64,000 bases of DNA from Micropterix aruncella (GCA_944548615.1 OX155961.1:12462239-12526238); one strand, 5' to 3'; shown: positions 1 through 10,640, counted from the first letter of the stretch. The notes: generated by a model not told the origin, from the sequence alone. Numbers and translations are program-made.

Positions 1-1
1 A

Positions 2-440
2 ATTTGGAATCCGCTTTACAGTGTTCACAGTGATAGAATACAACGAGTTCAAAAGAAATTCACTCGCATGCTGTCGAAAAAAAGTGGCCTCAGAAATAAT
101 TTGAGAGGTTATGTAGAGCAAATTTGGCTTTTCAACCTAGTAGATTTAAATACAAGCAGAACCACTTACGATATAACGTGTCTCCATAAGCTTTTACACA
201 ATCGACTAGAAAGCCTACATAATCTAGCAAATGATCAATTTCGTGGGCCACCGCGACTAACGAGGACCTCTCTCTGTTGTCGATTGTAATAGCAATATCG
301 TGTCGAATAGAGCTCTCACCAGATTGTGTCGTGTTTTTGATACCACTTGTAAAGGATTAGATATAGTTGCTGATTCCATGAATTTAATTAAAGATTCGAT
401 TAAATCTAGTCTTTCAAATCCCCTGCTTTGTAACATTTAA
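2..440 (+). pseudogene. LINE reverse transcriptase C-terminus, frameshifted
   Basis: Reads in frame from the window edge as the tail of a non-LTR retrotransposon ORF2: IWNPLY, then IQRVQKKFTRM, which is the usual W.P.Y...IE.VQ..FTR block just after the reverse-transcriptase core. The frame is lost near 288 and resumes in another frame (NSNIVSNRALTRLCRVFD...) to a TAA at 438-440. The N-terminal side lies outside the window. One frameshift shows it is dead. The clade (Jockey, CR1 or a relative) cannot be fixed from so little. Confidence 0.75.
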
Positions 441-1091
441 CTAACTGCCATTCTTCTGTATTTATTATATGACTTTATTATATTATACCTTACCCATGTA
501 TTAGATATATTAATATCTAATTATTCATAATACACTTTTGCTTTAAATATTCCATTTTTTTAACTTATCTATAATTAACGTACTCAAGTTTACTGTACAA
601 TGAATGAATAAATAATTTAATATTACACTGTTCATTAATTTCGAGAAATACATGATTAAAAATATTACTATAATTATCGTTCACTTAAATAATTTAATGG
701 GACATGAATTTGCTAAATTGTAAAATTATATAAATTTTGTAATATGTATCTACTATCTACATATTTGCAATATCATTGTCATCGAATCAGAATGACTCAA
801 TCAAATATTGGAATCCCTAACAAATGGATGTAAAGATAAACTAAATATGTAAATAATGAGATTGTTACTAATTCCTAATCACACACTATATATTTCAGAT
901 AATTTGATACAATGGAAATATCGTTATTGTTATCAGGTATTTTTTATTTTAAATGTAAATCAGATTTACAAGATTTCATATTGATATTTTAAATATATTT
1001 TGGGTTGTTAATTTTTATAGTATTAAATTTTAAATATAATTTTAAAATAAAATATTATATTTTTAGATACTGTCGTTACTATGAAATCGAA
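441..1091. other. AT-rich stretch, nothing recognised
   Basis: Very AT-rich sequence following the LINE stop codon. The first part is probably the LINE 3' untranslated region. No ORF, repeat family or regulatory motif was recognised. Confidence 0.5.
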
Positions 1092-1153
1092 GGCTATCGC
1101 GGTTGTTTGATAAATAGGATTTCGAAATTATAATTAGGATAGAAACGAAAACG
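1092..1153 (-). repeat. Penelope-like terminal fragment
   Basis: Contains GGCTATCGCGGTTGTTTGA followed by AATTAGGATAGAAACG. Both blocks occur at the outer edge of the Penelope-like foldback arms (38290-38335, reverse complement). Only about 60 bp is left. The stretch from 1154 to 1690 shows nothing recognisable. Confidence 0.45.
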
Positions 1154-1689
1154 TTTGTATTCAATTTATACTGTCGTTACTGTTGATCGAATTGTCGCTA
1201 TTCTGTAATACAAAACAGGTGCTAGATGCTGCCTAAGCCAGCGAACAAAAAGGACGCCTAACTATTTATAACGACCAATCACTTAAGGTTGTAAGTAGTT
1301 TCATTTGTATATTTGCTTGTGAGTTGATTTTCACGGCAGCAAGTTTCGAAAAAACAATTTGTCGGTTTTACCTTACACAATAGCGGCAAAAAGATAATAG
1401 CTGGTAAAACTATGTAACTATAACAAAGATATTGGATTGATAACGAAGATTCGCACATTGACAATGAATGTGTCAGGAAATATAGGTTAAGAAAACATGT
1501 CAAGTGGTATATAAACTATTATGAAAAATGTTGATTATTAACAACAATAATACAGACCAAGGACGCTTTGATGATTCAATGCAATCGGAATCCGACTTAT
1601 CGCGGGATTTGAAAGAGAAATACTATCGGTGAAAATGACATTATAAGTACCTACCTAATAAAATGTATGCTCATTACAGAATTAAAGCC

Positions 1690-2045
1690 GTGTTAGTAAA
1701 TATATTAAAAAGACTAAAAAACACAACTGCCATTACAGAAAGTGAACTATTGTATTAATAATTATTTTTATTACGGTTATTATATGAAATATTTATGTTT
1801 TATGTATTTATCCATATAGATAGATGTATATTTCCAGAATGTACTAAATGCGGTCTTTAATTTTACACTAAACACGATGTATTTATGTTTATTTATTGAC
1901 ATTTGGACATTTAGATAAAAATATGTTTACATTTGGACAGTTTGGCTAGCATATGGTACTCGGGATAATATAACGATTCTAACAATATCACACACCTCTA
2001 AATCGGTTCTTATAAATAAAGCGTTTAGAAGATATGGTGGAATAA
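1690..2045 (+). mobile_element. Repeat family C, 5' and middle part
   Basis: One of about seven copies of a dispersed repeat. It has the family's left end (AATATATTAAAAAGACTAAA, then ACACAACTGCC), the middle block ACACTAAACACGATGTATTT, and the later block CTCTAAATCGGTTC...GCGTTTAGAAG...TGGAATAAA. It stops before the right terminus. Intact copies (57144-57549) end in short inverted repeats ACACGACTGCC / GGGCAGTCGTGT, so I read the family as a MITE-like non-autonomous DNA transposon. Nothing coding is seen in it. Confidence 0.6.
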
Positions 2046-2377
2046 AAAATTTGGGTTTCGTCATTAATACATACCGGATTTATTTCGAGTAAAATTGTGT
2101 AGTTTTATAAATTTGCAAAATGTTGGATTGGAAAAAAATCGTATGAACTAAAAACGAGTGTAACAATTAAACCCTTTGTATAACTAATTTTGTTTAACTA
2201 ATATTTGAAATAGTTCTCTTAGTTACAAGGCCAACCGGATCTATTCCTGACTGCCGCGAATAGAACGAACGAAAAAACTAAACTGTCAAGAGATAACTAG
2301 CAAGCACCGCGTAACACGGCGATTTATATCGATGACGCTGCTTTCTCCTTATATGTGAGCAAGTGCCCGCGGCACGT

Positions 2378-2548
2378 ACCATATGACACTCGGGAGGACA
2401 AAACTTTTCTAACAATACGACACGCTTCTAAATCGGTTCAAGCGTTTAGAAGTTATGGTAGAATAAAGAAACAGAAAACATACATAGACGAATCCTCAAC
2501 ACTTAACACTCCTTTTTTGGGCATTCGTGTAAATATGACAACGATATG
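2378..2548 (+). mobile_element. Repeat family C, 3' half
   Basis: Begins at the internal block ATATGACACTCGGGAGGACA and runs through TTCTAAATCGGTTCAAGCG and ACATACATAGACGAATCC to the right end TTTTTTGGGCATTCGTGTAA, matching the copies at 23405 and 57144. The sequence between this and the preceding copy (2046-2377) is unassigned. Confidence 0.6.
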
Positions 2549-3536
2549 GCATTTCGTGCAAATCAATATAAATAAACCAAAGTTTTGGATTAAAAAACTG
2601 GATTAAAATATATAGTTTATAGTTAAATAAATATCGCCCAAGCTATACAATTATTTTATAATTTTAGTATTAAATATATATTTGTGGATACTAAGCAAAC
2701 ATAAAACTACATACAGTTTGAACCCAAACAAGCCTTATGGGGTAAGAAGTACAAATGAGGTAAGAAATATAAATAAAGATTAAGAGTTATTCCAAATAAA
2801 TAAAAAATATATGTGAATAAAGTATATCAATTAAAATAAAGTGTAACAAATAAAATACAGAATGTTTCGTGTACCTACCTCAATTATGAAGGTTTACCAT
2901 AAGTTTTTGGTTTCAAGACTAACTGTTCATCACGAACACCCATCGATAACTACTCCCATTAGATAACCTCTCCATTGCGACTTTGGATAAACCCATTTTA
3001 AACATTGCCGCTCTCAACTAAACCTTCATGTGATAATTTTTACGACCTGAGATTAGAATGGGTTTTTTTTTCGCGGTTCGCAATGTTTGCGCGAGTCAAC
3101 GTACTCATTGGTTAGTCAATTTAGCGCCGAAATATGCGGGGAAAAACTGCACTTGAGATTTCTACGAACAGAGCGGAAACAGCGCGACGAGTGTGGTCAA
3201 ATCAAGTGTCATTATGTTGAAGTGAAATAGGTAACTAGAAGATGGTAGCTTTATTTTTATTTTTTTTATTTATTAAAGAAAAGCACATTTTTCACGGCAG
3301 TACCTACTTTGTGAGTTTAACATTAGAGGCCTAAATGTAAATAATAGCAAAATAGAAAGCACCGCAGACCACAATTTTTTTAAATCAACGCTGCCTAACT
3401 AGGCCTAGGCCCGTACTAAGGCAAGCGTACCAAGTAGACAGTGGGTTGTGCATACTTCAGAATACTTAATTAAAAAAATATGCTAGGTATCAAATAATAT
3501 AAAAAATTACCGAATAATAATAAACATTGTAATTTG
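2549..3536. other. Unassigned stretch
   Basis: About 1 kb of AT-rich sequence without recognisable coding, transposon or RNA features. The part around 3090-3220 is somewhat richer in GC but has no convincing signal. Confidence 0.4.
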
Positions 3537-3597
3537 AGTGTAGTGTGATATAACTGTAGTGTAGTGTAGTGTGATGTAACTGTAGCTGTAGTGTGCT
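3537..3597. repeat. TGTAG-type minisatellite
   Basis: Short tandem array built on GTGTAGTGTGATATAACTGT and GTAGTGTAGTG units. It explains the Tyr/Leu/His-rich reading frame on the minus strand here, which is not a gene. Confidence 0.7.
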
Positions 3598-3902
3598 GGA
3601 AAAATAACATTCAATAAATGGTGAAATAATCAAATTGAATAATAATAATATAATGTCATAATAAATAAAAAAAAATATAAATAATAATATTAATGAATCG
3701 AAATAAATGGAAAAATTATATCGCAATAAATTGTTAACGAATCAAATTCGAATAGTCCGAGGATACAATTGTATATAAAATGTCCATGTTACAAATTAAA
3801 ATATATATATATCAATATAATTCAATTAAAAAAAGAACAAAAAAACAAGAACAGCGATTTAACAAATTAATAATAATAGTAATTCAATTTATTTAAATTA
3901 AA

Positions 3903-4097
3903 TTACATAAGAATGTCAAATATTTGGTGGCTAATATCCCGACCTTCATTCAGAAGCCATCTGTGACACCGTTTTTTAAATTGGTCTTTACTGTATTCGA
4001 TCCTTATCGACTCATCCAATTCGTTGTATATCCTGGGGCCTAAACTTATAAGATGCCTTTGACCAAAAGATGTTTTCGTTCGACGGACGTCTATCAT
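3903..4097 (-). pseudogene. LINE ORF2 extreme C-terminus
   Basis: The 64-residue minus-strand frame reads RRTKTSFGQRHLISLGPRIY, then N-E-L-D-E-S-I and FKKRCHRWLL. This is the classic end of CR1/Jockey/L2-type ORF2 proteins (R.T..GQ.....GP..YN.LP..I......FKK....WL). The upstream part is missing, so this is a 5'-truncated insertion. Confidence 0.7.
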
Positions 4098-4459
4098 TTC
4101 CGCTACGGATCGCCTTTATGATATTTACATATGGACAAAAGTTGTTAGAATATTTCCAGGTTTTAAATTATAGCAAAATTTACCTAGAGGCAAATTAATT
4201 ATGTAAATAAATGGATAAGTAAATACAATATATATTCACCACAAATATTTCGGAAGTTTGTAATCGTTTCAAACTTGAAATTTCCTGTCTACATACATTT
4301 ATTTATATTTAACAAAATTCACAGCAATACAATACATTTTCGGGGAGAAAATATGATAACTTACAAAAACAAATGCTGATATTGACTGAATGTATAGTAC
4401 TGTAATGTATAGTACAGTAAACAAAGACTGAATGTATAGTTTTATAGTTATATCATAAA

Positions 4460-5137
4460 CTAGCTGACCCGTGCCCACTTCGTTGGGCGGTAAAACTTTT
4501 TACTTGTGATGAAATTATGAGTGTGGTTCGATTAGTGGTGCTTGCTATGATTTAATTCCTGACTTACCGTTATTTGTGAGTGTCGTCTTGTGAGTGTCTT
4601 ATTTGTGAGTATCTTATCTTTTTAACCATTTATGCAATAAAAGGGAAATTATATGCAGTAAAAGGGAAAAGTCTTTTGTTTTAAACACTTGAGACGATAA
4701 ATTTACTTATTTTGATAAGAATTCATAATTGTTGATAATATGACCAATAAACATGACCTAACGATTTAATTTGTTTTTTTAATATAAAAAACTACTTTTT
4801 GTGACTTAAATATAAAGTTTAGACATATGATGTCACTGAATTTTTGTAGGCATTACCAAGCCCTACAACTTTTCTTTAGAACACAATCATATATCTCTCA
4901 TCGTTAAGGCAGCGTTCGTAAGAAACGTTTTCATTCGACCGTTTTTTCTCCAACTTACTTTGCAAATCCGACTACCACGAAAAAGACTTTTAATTTTTCG
5001 GATTAATATATAGCCTATGACACTCACAAATAACGTGGATTTCTATTGGTAAAAGAATTTTCAAAATCGGTTTAGTAGATCCAGAGATTACTTCCTACAA
5101 CCTCACAAACTTTACCTCTTTATAATATTAGTATAGA
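4460..5137 (-). mobile_element. Non-autonomous Helitron, copy A
   Basis: On the minus strand it begins TCTATACTAATATTATAAAG at 5137 and ends GGGCACGGGTCAGCTAG at 4460. A GCCCA/TGGGC hairpin lies about 10 nt before the terminal CTAG. It is flanked by A on the 5' side and T on the 3' side and has no target duplication, all as expected for Helitrons. It encodes no Rep/helicase. Copies B (17516-18235) and C (43312-44040) have the same ends and interior. It differs from C in that the 204 bp beyond its 5' end recurs at copy B. Confidence 0.85.
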
Positions 5138-5341
5138 TAATCCGAATATTTCTTTCTTGTCGTTTGTTTGATGTTTCCTCGTATCCTATCATATTAGTAT
5201 ATATGAAGCAATAATGGATGGAAAATAATAAGTAGGTACTATTAATAACTAATCGTTACGAAAGAAAATAATAAAAAAAAATTTCGTTACCTTATAATCA
5301 CTATTTTTATCACTTTTAGCGATAAATCCAATCACCACTGC
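5138..5341 (-). other. Putative first-exon end and intron start, shared with 17311-17515
   Basis: Read on the minus strand this starts GCAGTGGTGATTGG, reaches ATTATAAG|GTAACG, a plausible splice donor with the GT at 5290-5289, and ends at the 5' tip of Helitron A. The same sequence, with small indels, lies directly 5' of Helitron B and starts at the same base (17311). I infer that this is the end of a 5' untranslated exon plus the start of an intron, and that the other copy was carried off with the Helitron. Transcript data are needed to prove the exon. Confidence 0.45.
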
Positions 5342-5660
5342 ACCGTTAATCACAATGGATAACCACACCTTTTTTTAAAACACGAACTTGCTAAGGACTA
5401 CGAACTTTCCTAAGTGAGGTTAGTACGCGACGTGACTTCATTATATAGGAGAGATGTGGAAGGAGACCGCGCAGGCGCCCGAGCGCCGCTGAAGCCGACG
5501 CTGAACAAGTGGGCGCTTGAAGCGGCGTGTCGGTGGGCGCCGCGACGCCGCGCCTCGTCGGCCAATCAGGTGACAGCGCGCCAAAAACACCCCTCAATCA
5601 GACCACGTGCATTTTCCTATTGGTCCACGCGTTATTCGGACTGTACATCACTACTGTGAA
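5342..5660 (-). promoter_or_regulatory. Candidate promoter and transcription start, GC-rich island
   Basis: A GC-rich block in AT-rich surroundings. On the minus strand, in order, it has CCAAT (5623-5619), an E-box CACGTG (5609-5604), an inverted CCAAT box (5566-5562), a GC-rich stretch (5560-5465), a TATA box TATATAATG (5447-5439), and an initiator-like CCTCACTT about 30 bp further on (near 5416). A possible splice donor follows at 5290. Element order and spacing fit an RNA polymerase II promoter with a non-coding first exon of about 125 nt. Short frames on both strands are compositional accidents. The host gene would lie towards lower coordinates and is not identifiable. Confidence 0.4.
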
Positions 5661-5882
5661 GCATACGCACATTTGACTATCGTATTGTTAATTACAACTT
5701 TATTGGCTGCCGCACATTGTTTAACTTTATTTTTAGAAAACTTAATTTTTGTACCTTTTTTTAAAACACATTAGGCAAAATTAGGGCCAAATAAAAGTTT
5801 TCACAATTAAACTATACACATTATTACAACGCAAAATACAAAATAGACTAAAAAGAAATTAAAGTTATTAGGCAATAGGGAC

Positions 5883-6154
5883 ACGACCCAGTGGCATAGC
5901 GGTTAGGTCGCCTGATCTTACATTTTAAGGTCCCGGGTTCGATTCCCGACTGGGTTACTATTTTCCGCTGGGATGAAATTAACGGAATAACATTTCAATT
6001 CTGACGATCGAATGCAATAAGAAGACACTCACTTACACACATGTTACACGCGCACATACATATAAACACATCATAGTAGGGTTGGTTGTAAGAGATTATC
6101 TAATGAATTGTGTAATTTTACAATAAGCAGTAGAAACAAACAAACAAACAAACA
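5883..6154 (+). mobile_element. tRNA-derived SINE, copy 1
   Basis: The head has a pol III A box (TGGCATAGCGG, 5892-5902) and B box (GGTTCGATTCC, 5936-5946) in a tRNA-like arrangement ending CTGGGTTAC. A unique body follows, with CGATCGAATGCAATAAGAAG and GTAGGGTTGGTTGTAAGAGA, and then an (AAAC)n tail. Other copies lie at 12281, 19996, 55597 and 58847. It is mobilised by a partner LINE. No tRNA function is expected. Confidence 0.88.
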
Positions 6155-7336
6155 ATTTAACTCATTACAAGAAGTAAATTGCGTAGTGTACATAATATTG
6201 ATAAAATAATATTATAACAAAATAATAATAAAAACAATAACATAAATAATACGGCAAAGTATTAATAAAAATTTAGGTAATATAAATAGGTATATTATAC
6301 AGAATAATACAAAATAACATCATTGTAATCTAATATACATAATAATCATTATTAGAACATTTAACAGGTGAAGAATAACTAATTAAGCTGAAGTCTATGA
6401 ATCGTCTTTTAATCCCTTCGAAGCAAGTATACGATGATAAATTAAATATTTGCAAACCCAGAAATTTTAGATTGCTCGATATAAGCCCTTTATTCTATTT
6501 TAACCATAATTTACGACCATATGACCATTCTATTTGAACATAATTAGTATTGACCCTCGGTAGATGAAATAAATTCGAGCCTTATTATTTGGGATTCGGT
6601 GACACATTTGATAACTGATAATAAATGTTTTATTATTCAAAATATTGTTAAAAAATATATATCATATTGGAAGCGCCTATCCTTGAGTGACTCCATACTA
6701 TGGCGATTAAGTCTCTCTGAGTAACTTTTGAGTAGCTTCTGAGCATTTTCTGAGTATAACTTTATTGGCCACTGTACGTAGGGATATTTCAATCGGAAAA
6801 TTGTTTCATCATCATTTCTCAATATTTATTTACACCTTAATACTTATTTTGAATCTGCTTATTTCTTGCCATGTTTTAAAAAATAAAGTTTCGTTTTTTT
6901 TTTCATTTTCTGCAATAAATTAGAAAACTTTTCAAAAAAAAATTTTAATCTAAACTATTTTCGAAAAAATATTCACATTCATATTCATTTTATTAGCATA
7001 ATGGTATACAAGTCATAGTAAAGGTATGCAAAGATTTTTTATATCGTAAATATAATATGAAAAACGTAAGAAATGTTAGGACACACGAAGAAATGAAATT
7101 ATAATGAAGAAAACGCAGTAAAATACAAAGAAAATATGAAGATAAACTACAATAGGTTACAAAAAGATAAATAAACACATTACAAAGAAAATCATCTATG
7201 TATCTCTTATTTAAAATATAACAACAATATATCCACTTCACTTGACATATCCAACGATCTGAAAACCCAAAAGAATCTTCTTAAGATTTCATGTAACAAC
7301 CGCCTAGAATAAAACGTAATGAAATGTATCACTAAA
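6155..7336. other. AT-rich stretch, nothing recognised
   Basis: Roughly 1.2 kb, strongly AT-rich, with only short non-conserved frames. No transposon termini or regulatory clusters were recognised. Confidence 0.45.
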
Positions 7337-7555
7337 TCCTACTAATATTATAAACGCGAAAGTTTGTATGTATGTATGGATGTTTGTTACTCTTTCACGC
7401 AAAAACTACTGAATGGATATTGATGAAACTTTACAATAATATAGCTTACACATCAGAATAACATATAGGCTATAATTTATAAAGATATATGGTTTTCTAT
7501 CATAATTATCACAATTTTCCATCACCACGCGGGTGAAACCGCTGGGCGCCGCTAG
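7337..7555 (+). mobile_element. Short non-autonomous Helitron
   Basis: Starts TCCTACTAATATTATAAACG after an A and ends GGGCGCCGCTAG before a T, with a GCGG/CCGC hairpin just upstream of the end. These are Helitron termini. At 219 bp it carries no coding sequence. It is from a different subfamily than copies A-C, sharing only the TACTAATATTATAAA start. Confidence 0.8.
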
Positions 7556-7764
7556 TATAATGATAATGTAATAAATATCAACGTACAATAAACTGACAAT
7601 GGACGTACCTACGACCGTCTTACCGATGACCAAATTCTTGTAAAGGTAAGACTGCGAGGAATTATTAAAGGTTCTTGTGTGAACAAGAGCCATATTATAC
7701 AAACTTACGGGTCTAATGCATTCCATTCTTAATAATCATACTTCTGTATTTTAAATGAAAAAAA

Positions 7765-7875
7765 TCGGTGGTGTCACCTCAAGACATTCTCGGCAAGCAG
7801 CCAAAGACTGATATTATCTGAATATTAATTTCATAAATAAAATCGATGAGCTCCCTCTCTCGCCTGGGGGACGAT
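7765..7875 (-). repeat. Repeat family E, terminal part
   Basis: Carries the family E end in reverse (AAATCGGTGGTGTCACCTC, then CGGCAAGCAGCCAAAGACTG). It matches 33785-33890 closely, including the block AATATTAATTTCATAAATAA and GATGAGCTCCCTCTCTCG. Confidence 0.6.
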
Positions 7876-8028
7876 CCAGCTTGGGCTCTTTTTTCCTCCA
7901 CTTTCTCGTCCGTCATAGCTTCTGGTCCACCTAGGTTATTGCAATAACTAAAATAACGACAATTGCCATCCAGATATGTCAAGCGAGGCATCTATTCGTA
8001 CTTAGTATCTGCTGACACCCCATATAAT

Positions 8029-8735
8029 TGTCAACTAATACAGGTGAATCTGCCACCTCAGGAAGTTATAGCGATATTAGAACATTATTTCATCCATGGG
8101 GTGAGAGCATAGACTTATGGACAAGACAGTCTACCGTCTAACTACGCCAACAGACCCTGAGAGTACAAAGCCTTACCGTGAGGCACTGGAAAGTACCATC
8201 CAGCGGGCTTCCTCGTGCCCTTACTTGGTAGTATCCATATGTTCAAATCTGGTGATTTGGACGGATTTATTCATCCTCCAGTCTGGTCACAGATTCCAGG
8301 TCTCTTGTGCGGGTTCTACCCGACGTTAGCGTTAATTCAATCGAATTTATTGCGGATCGACCCTTATTACTGCTCACTTATTACTGCGACCCTTATTGCG
8401 GACCGACAATTATTGCCCTTTGCCCGTCAACCTCACACGGGATCGGGTGGCTAACGAATCGTTTCTCAGGATCGATGACGCCAGATCATCAACTACCTCC
8501 GCTTTTAAGAAACGTAGGTTTTCAGACTCCTTCGGTTTATCACCGGAGTGCGCAAACGATTGGCTGACACCGAACGGTGCGCAAACCGCCCAGTTCCGCC
8601 CGATGTATACCTCCCGTATCGGAACCTCCGATCCCAACTGTCTGCGACTGCAAGTTACAGGCACAGGCAGAATTCACAGCGTACCTTCCAGGAGGAGGCT
8701 ATTGTATGGGAGCTAAACGGTGAGTTGAGCTAACC
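8029..8735 (+). repeat. Repeat family D, copy 1
   Basis: About 700 bp dispersed repeat starting TTGTCAACTAATACAGGTGA and CTGCCACCTCAGGAAGTTAT, and ending near GTGAGTTGAGCTAACC. Six copies occur in the window (8029, 10118, 31961, 35499, 46490, 47825). Several overlapping frames are open, but none is conserved among copies, so I do not call a gene. The transposon class is unknown: no terminal inverted repeats, poly(A) tail or recognisable domain were found. Confidence 0.6.
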
Positions 8736-8844
8736 TAAGAAAATACAGACAGCCCATCAGGCCCAAGCTGCACGCAACTATAAGGATCCCAGAGCTGAGA
8801 ACCGCTATTCTGAGTCTTGCTAGTTTTTATTTTCCTGTCAAGGA

Positions 8845-8985
8845 AAGTATTGGAGACGCACTTCTGTTTGTCTGTCTGTGTGTATTTTTCCGACGATAGC
8901 GCCGAAACGCTTCTCCCATTGAGCTGAAATTTGGCATGGAGTCATCATTTGTTCATGGCATATGCTGAAAAGAGTGTGGTTTAAA
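8845..8985 (+). repeat. Repeat family G, copy 1
   Basis: Contains GACGCACTTCTGTTTGTCTG and GATAGCGCCGAAACGCTTC, with GAGCTGAAATTTGGCATG. The same order is seen at 51905-52110 and, reversed, at 19820-19990. It is a dispersed non-coding repeat of unknown class. Confidence 0.55.
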
Positions 8986-9042
8986 TCCGTTCACCCAGGG
9001 CTGGCTCCCGACGAGGGAACTCCTCAACGGTTAACAGCAGAG

Positions 9043-9115
9043 ACCAAAAAATTTGTATACGCATTCAATTATGATAGGGGCTATCATAATTGAATGCGTA
9101 TACAAATTTTTTGGT
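9043..9115. repeat. Perfect 35-bp inverted repeat (hairpin)
   Basis: Arms 9043-9077 and 9081-9115 are exact reverse complements around a GGG loop. The arm sequence (GTATACGCATTCAATTATGA) is part of the family P tandem unit found at 24340-24510 and 49960-50210. The hairpin is therefore an inverted duplication of a family P fragment. RNA from either strand would fold into a near-perfect stem. Confidence 0.9.
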
Positions 9116-9119
9116 TCTC

Positions 9120-9425
9120 TCAATTTGGATGGTTTGATCTATCATTTGGATGGTTGGATGGTTTGATCAATTTGGATGGTTTGATCTGAATGGCTACTGG
9201 ATGGTTTGGTACAACTCCTGAATGGTCAACAGCAGGGACCCAAAATTTTATATACCTACTAGTTTCGATAACGTTTTCAATAGTTTTCAATTTCGATTTC
9301 GATTTCAGTTTTGGTTTTGGTGTCAGTTTCGGTTTAGATTTCGATTTTTATTTCGATTTCCATTTCGTTTCGGACTTCGATTTTGATTTCGAATTCATCA
9401 TCATCATCATAATTATCATCGGGAG
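9120..9425 (+). repeat. Simple repeats: TTTGGATGGTTTGATC units, then GATTTC-rich tract
   Basis: Two adjoining tandem tracts. The first repeats TTTGGATGGTTTGATC with variants. The second (9285-9400) is a degenerate (GATTTC)n run ending in (ATC)n. The 82-residue Phe/Asp-rich frame across it is a product of the repeat and not a gene. Confidence 0.8.
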
Positions 9426-9429
9426 GGGG

Positions 9430-9565
9430 GGTGTTTAAAGGGTGGCGCTAGATTGGGGCGTGGGGGGGTGGTGGTGATAGGATTTATGAAAATAATATTC
9501 AAATGAATTAAGTACCCAGCTACTTGACAGGAAAGTCTTGGGGGTTACACAACCGATTTTTTAAT
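9430..9565 (+). repeat. Repeat family E, 3' part
   Basis: G-rich tract (GGGGCGTGGGGGGGTGG) followed by the family end GTCTTGGGGGTTACACAACC and GATTTTTT, as at 38500-38790 and 52150-52475. The sequence from 9566 to 10117 is unassigned. Confidence 0.6.
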
Positions 9566-10117
9566 TATTCGATTGCACTCGAAATCATACGTGTAGGTAC
9601 AGTGTCCGCCGATTATAACATCGTCTCATCGACGGACAAGCCAGTGATATGCGATTTTATTGATTCTAGTGATATCATACGCATGTAATCGAGTAATTCC
9701 TCGCTCGGCAACCGATATCTCAAGGGACGTTTTTTGCTTGTCTGTATTTGCGATGACATCACACTACAGTGTTTTATGATAATCAAATTTTCTTGCGTCG
9801 AGAAAAATAAACAAGCATGCACTGGAGGGTTCCGCCTTTTTTGCCAACGGTGTGTTATCGATAATAATTCGTAGATCGTCATTCACTGACACTCCTACCG
9901 TTTACACGTCATGCGTTGATTAGATATAGTGATATAAAGGACGGAAGTAGAGTATAGAATGTTATCATGTTCCGATCTGCACAGGCAGTGAATTATGGAC
10001 ATTCCTATATTATTATGCATACAGTTGACGCATATTCAGAATTATGAATTACTGATACATAGGCCACTCCAGGACCTTCACAATACCTACTGTATTAACT
10101 TAATAGATACAACTAGA

Positions 10118-10640
10118 GCTGTCAACTACAACCGGCGAACCTGTCACCTCAGAAAGTTTTAACGGTATTAGATCGTTCTGTCTCCCGTGAGGCGAGCGCA
10201 GAAGATTTGGTACGAAAAACAATCCACTGTCTAATTAAGCCACCTGCCCGTCAAGGGCTCTCTAAACGATCAAGCATGCTTGTCAAGGATCGCGCCGTGA
10301 GCTGGGAGGGGATCGTAAACCGCAGGAATATGCAAATATTTTTTAAAAATATTTACTAAAAATGCGTAATTTTGTAGTTTTATACCACGGAGTCACGTCA
10401 TTCATTAATCAATTCGTCTAATTAACTTGACTTCCTGGTATAAACTACAAAATTAGGCATTTTTGGTAAATATTTAAAAAATATATTTGCATAATTCCTG
10501 CGGTTTACGATCCCCTCCCAGCCCGCGACGCGATGCTTGACAAGCATGCTTGATCATCTAGAGATCCCCTCAGAGGCCAACGCCTTACGGTGAGGTACCG
10601 GGAAAGGTATCAGTATTATGACAAGAAATGGAAGGACTTT
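10118..10640 (+). repeat. Repeat family D, copy 2, interrupted
   Basis: The family D start (GTCAACTACAACCGG, CTGTCACCTCAGAAAG) runs to CCTGCCCGTCA at 10253 and resumes at TCAGAGGCCAACGCC (10569). The gap is filled by the foldback element described separately. Copy 4 of the family at 35499 keeps the uninterrupted order CCCGTCAGAGAC. Confidence 0.65.
10254..10568. mobile_element. Foldback DNA transposon with 3-bp TCA target duplication
   Basis: Nearly the whole element is an inverted repeat. The left arm (about 10254-10388) and right arm (about 10437-10568) share CAAGCATGCTTGTCAAG, GGAGGGGATCGTAAACCGCA and TTTTGTAGTTTATACCA-like blocks, with a loop of about 50 bp. It sits in a family D repeat with TCA on both sides (10251-10253, 10569-10571). 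The terminus AGGGCTCTCTA and the 3-bp duplication resemble PIF/Harbinger-type MITEs. No transposase is encoded. The superfamily is inference. Confidence 0.75.

Noticed and set aside
5391..5659. GC-rich overlapping frames on both strands
   Set aside because: No domain or codon signal. The region fits a promoter island better.
5883..5960. tRNA gene
   Set aside because: Good A and B boxes, but it is the head of a five-copy SINE with a body and tail, and the anticodon loop lacks the usual U33.
9190..9438. 82-residue Phe/Asp-rich frame
   Set aside because: Translation of a degenerate GATTTC tandem repeat.
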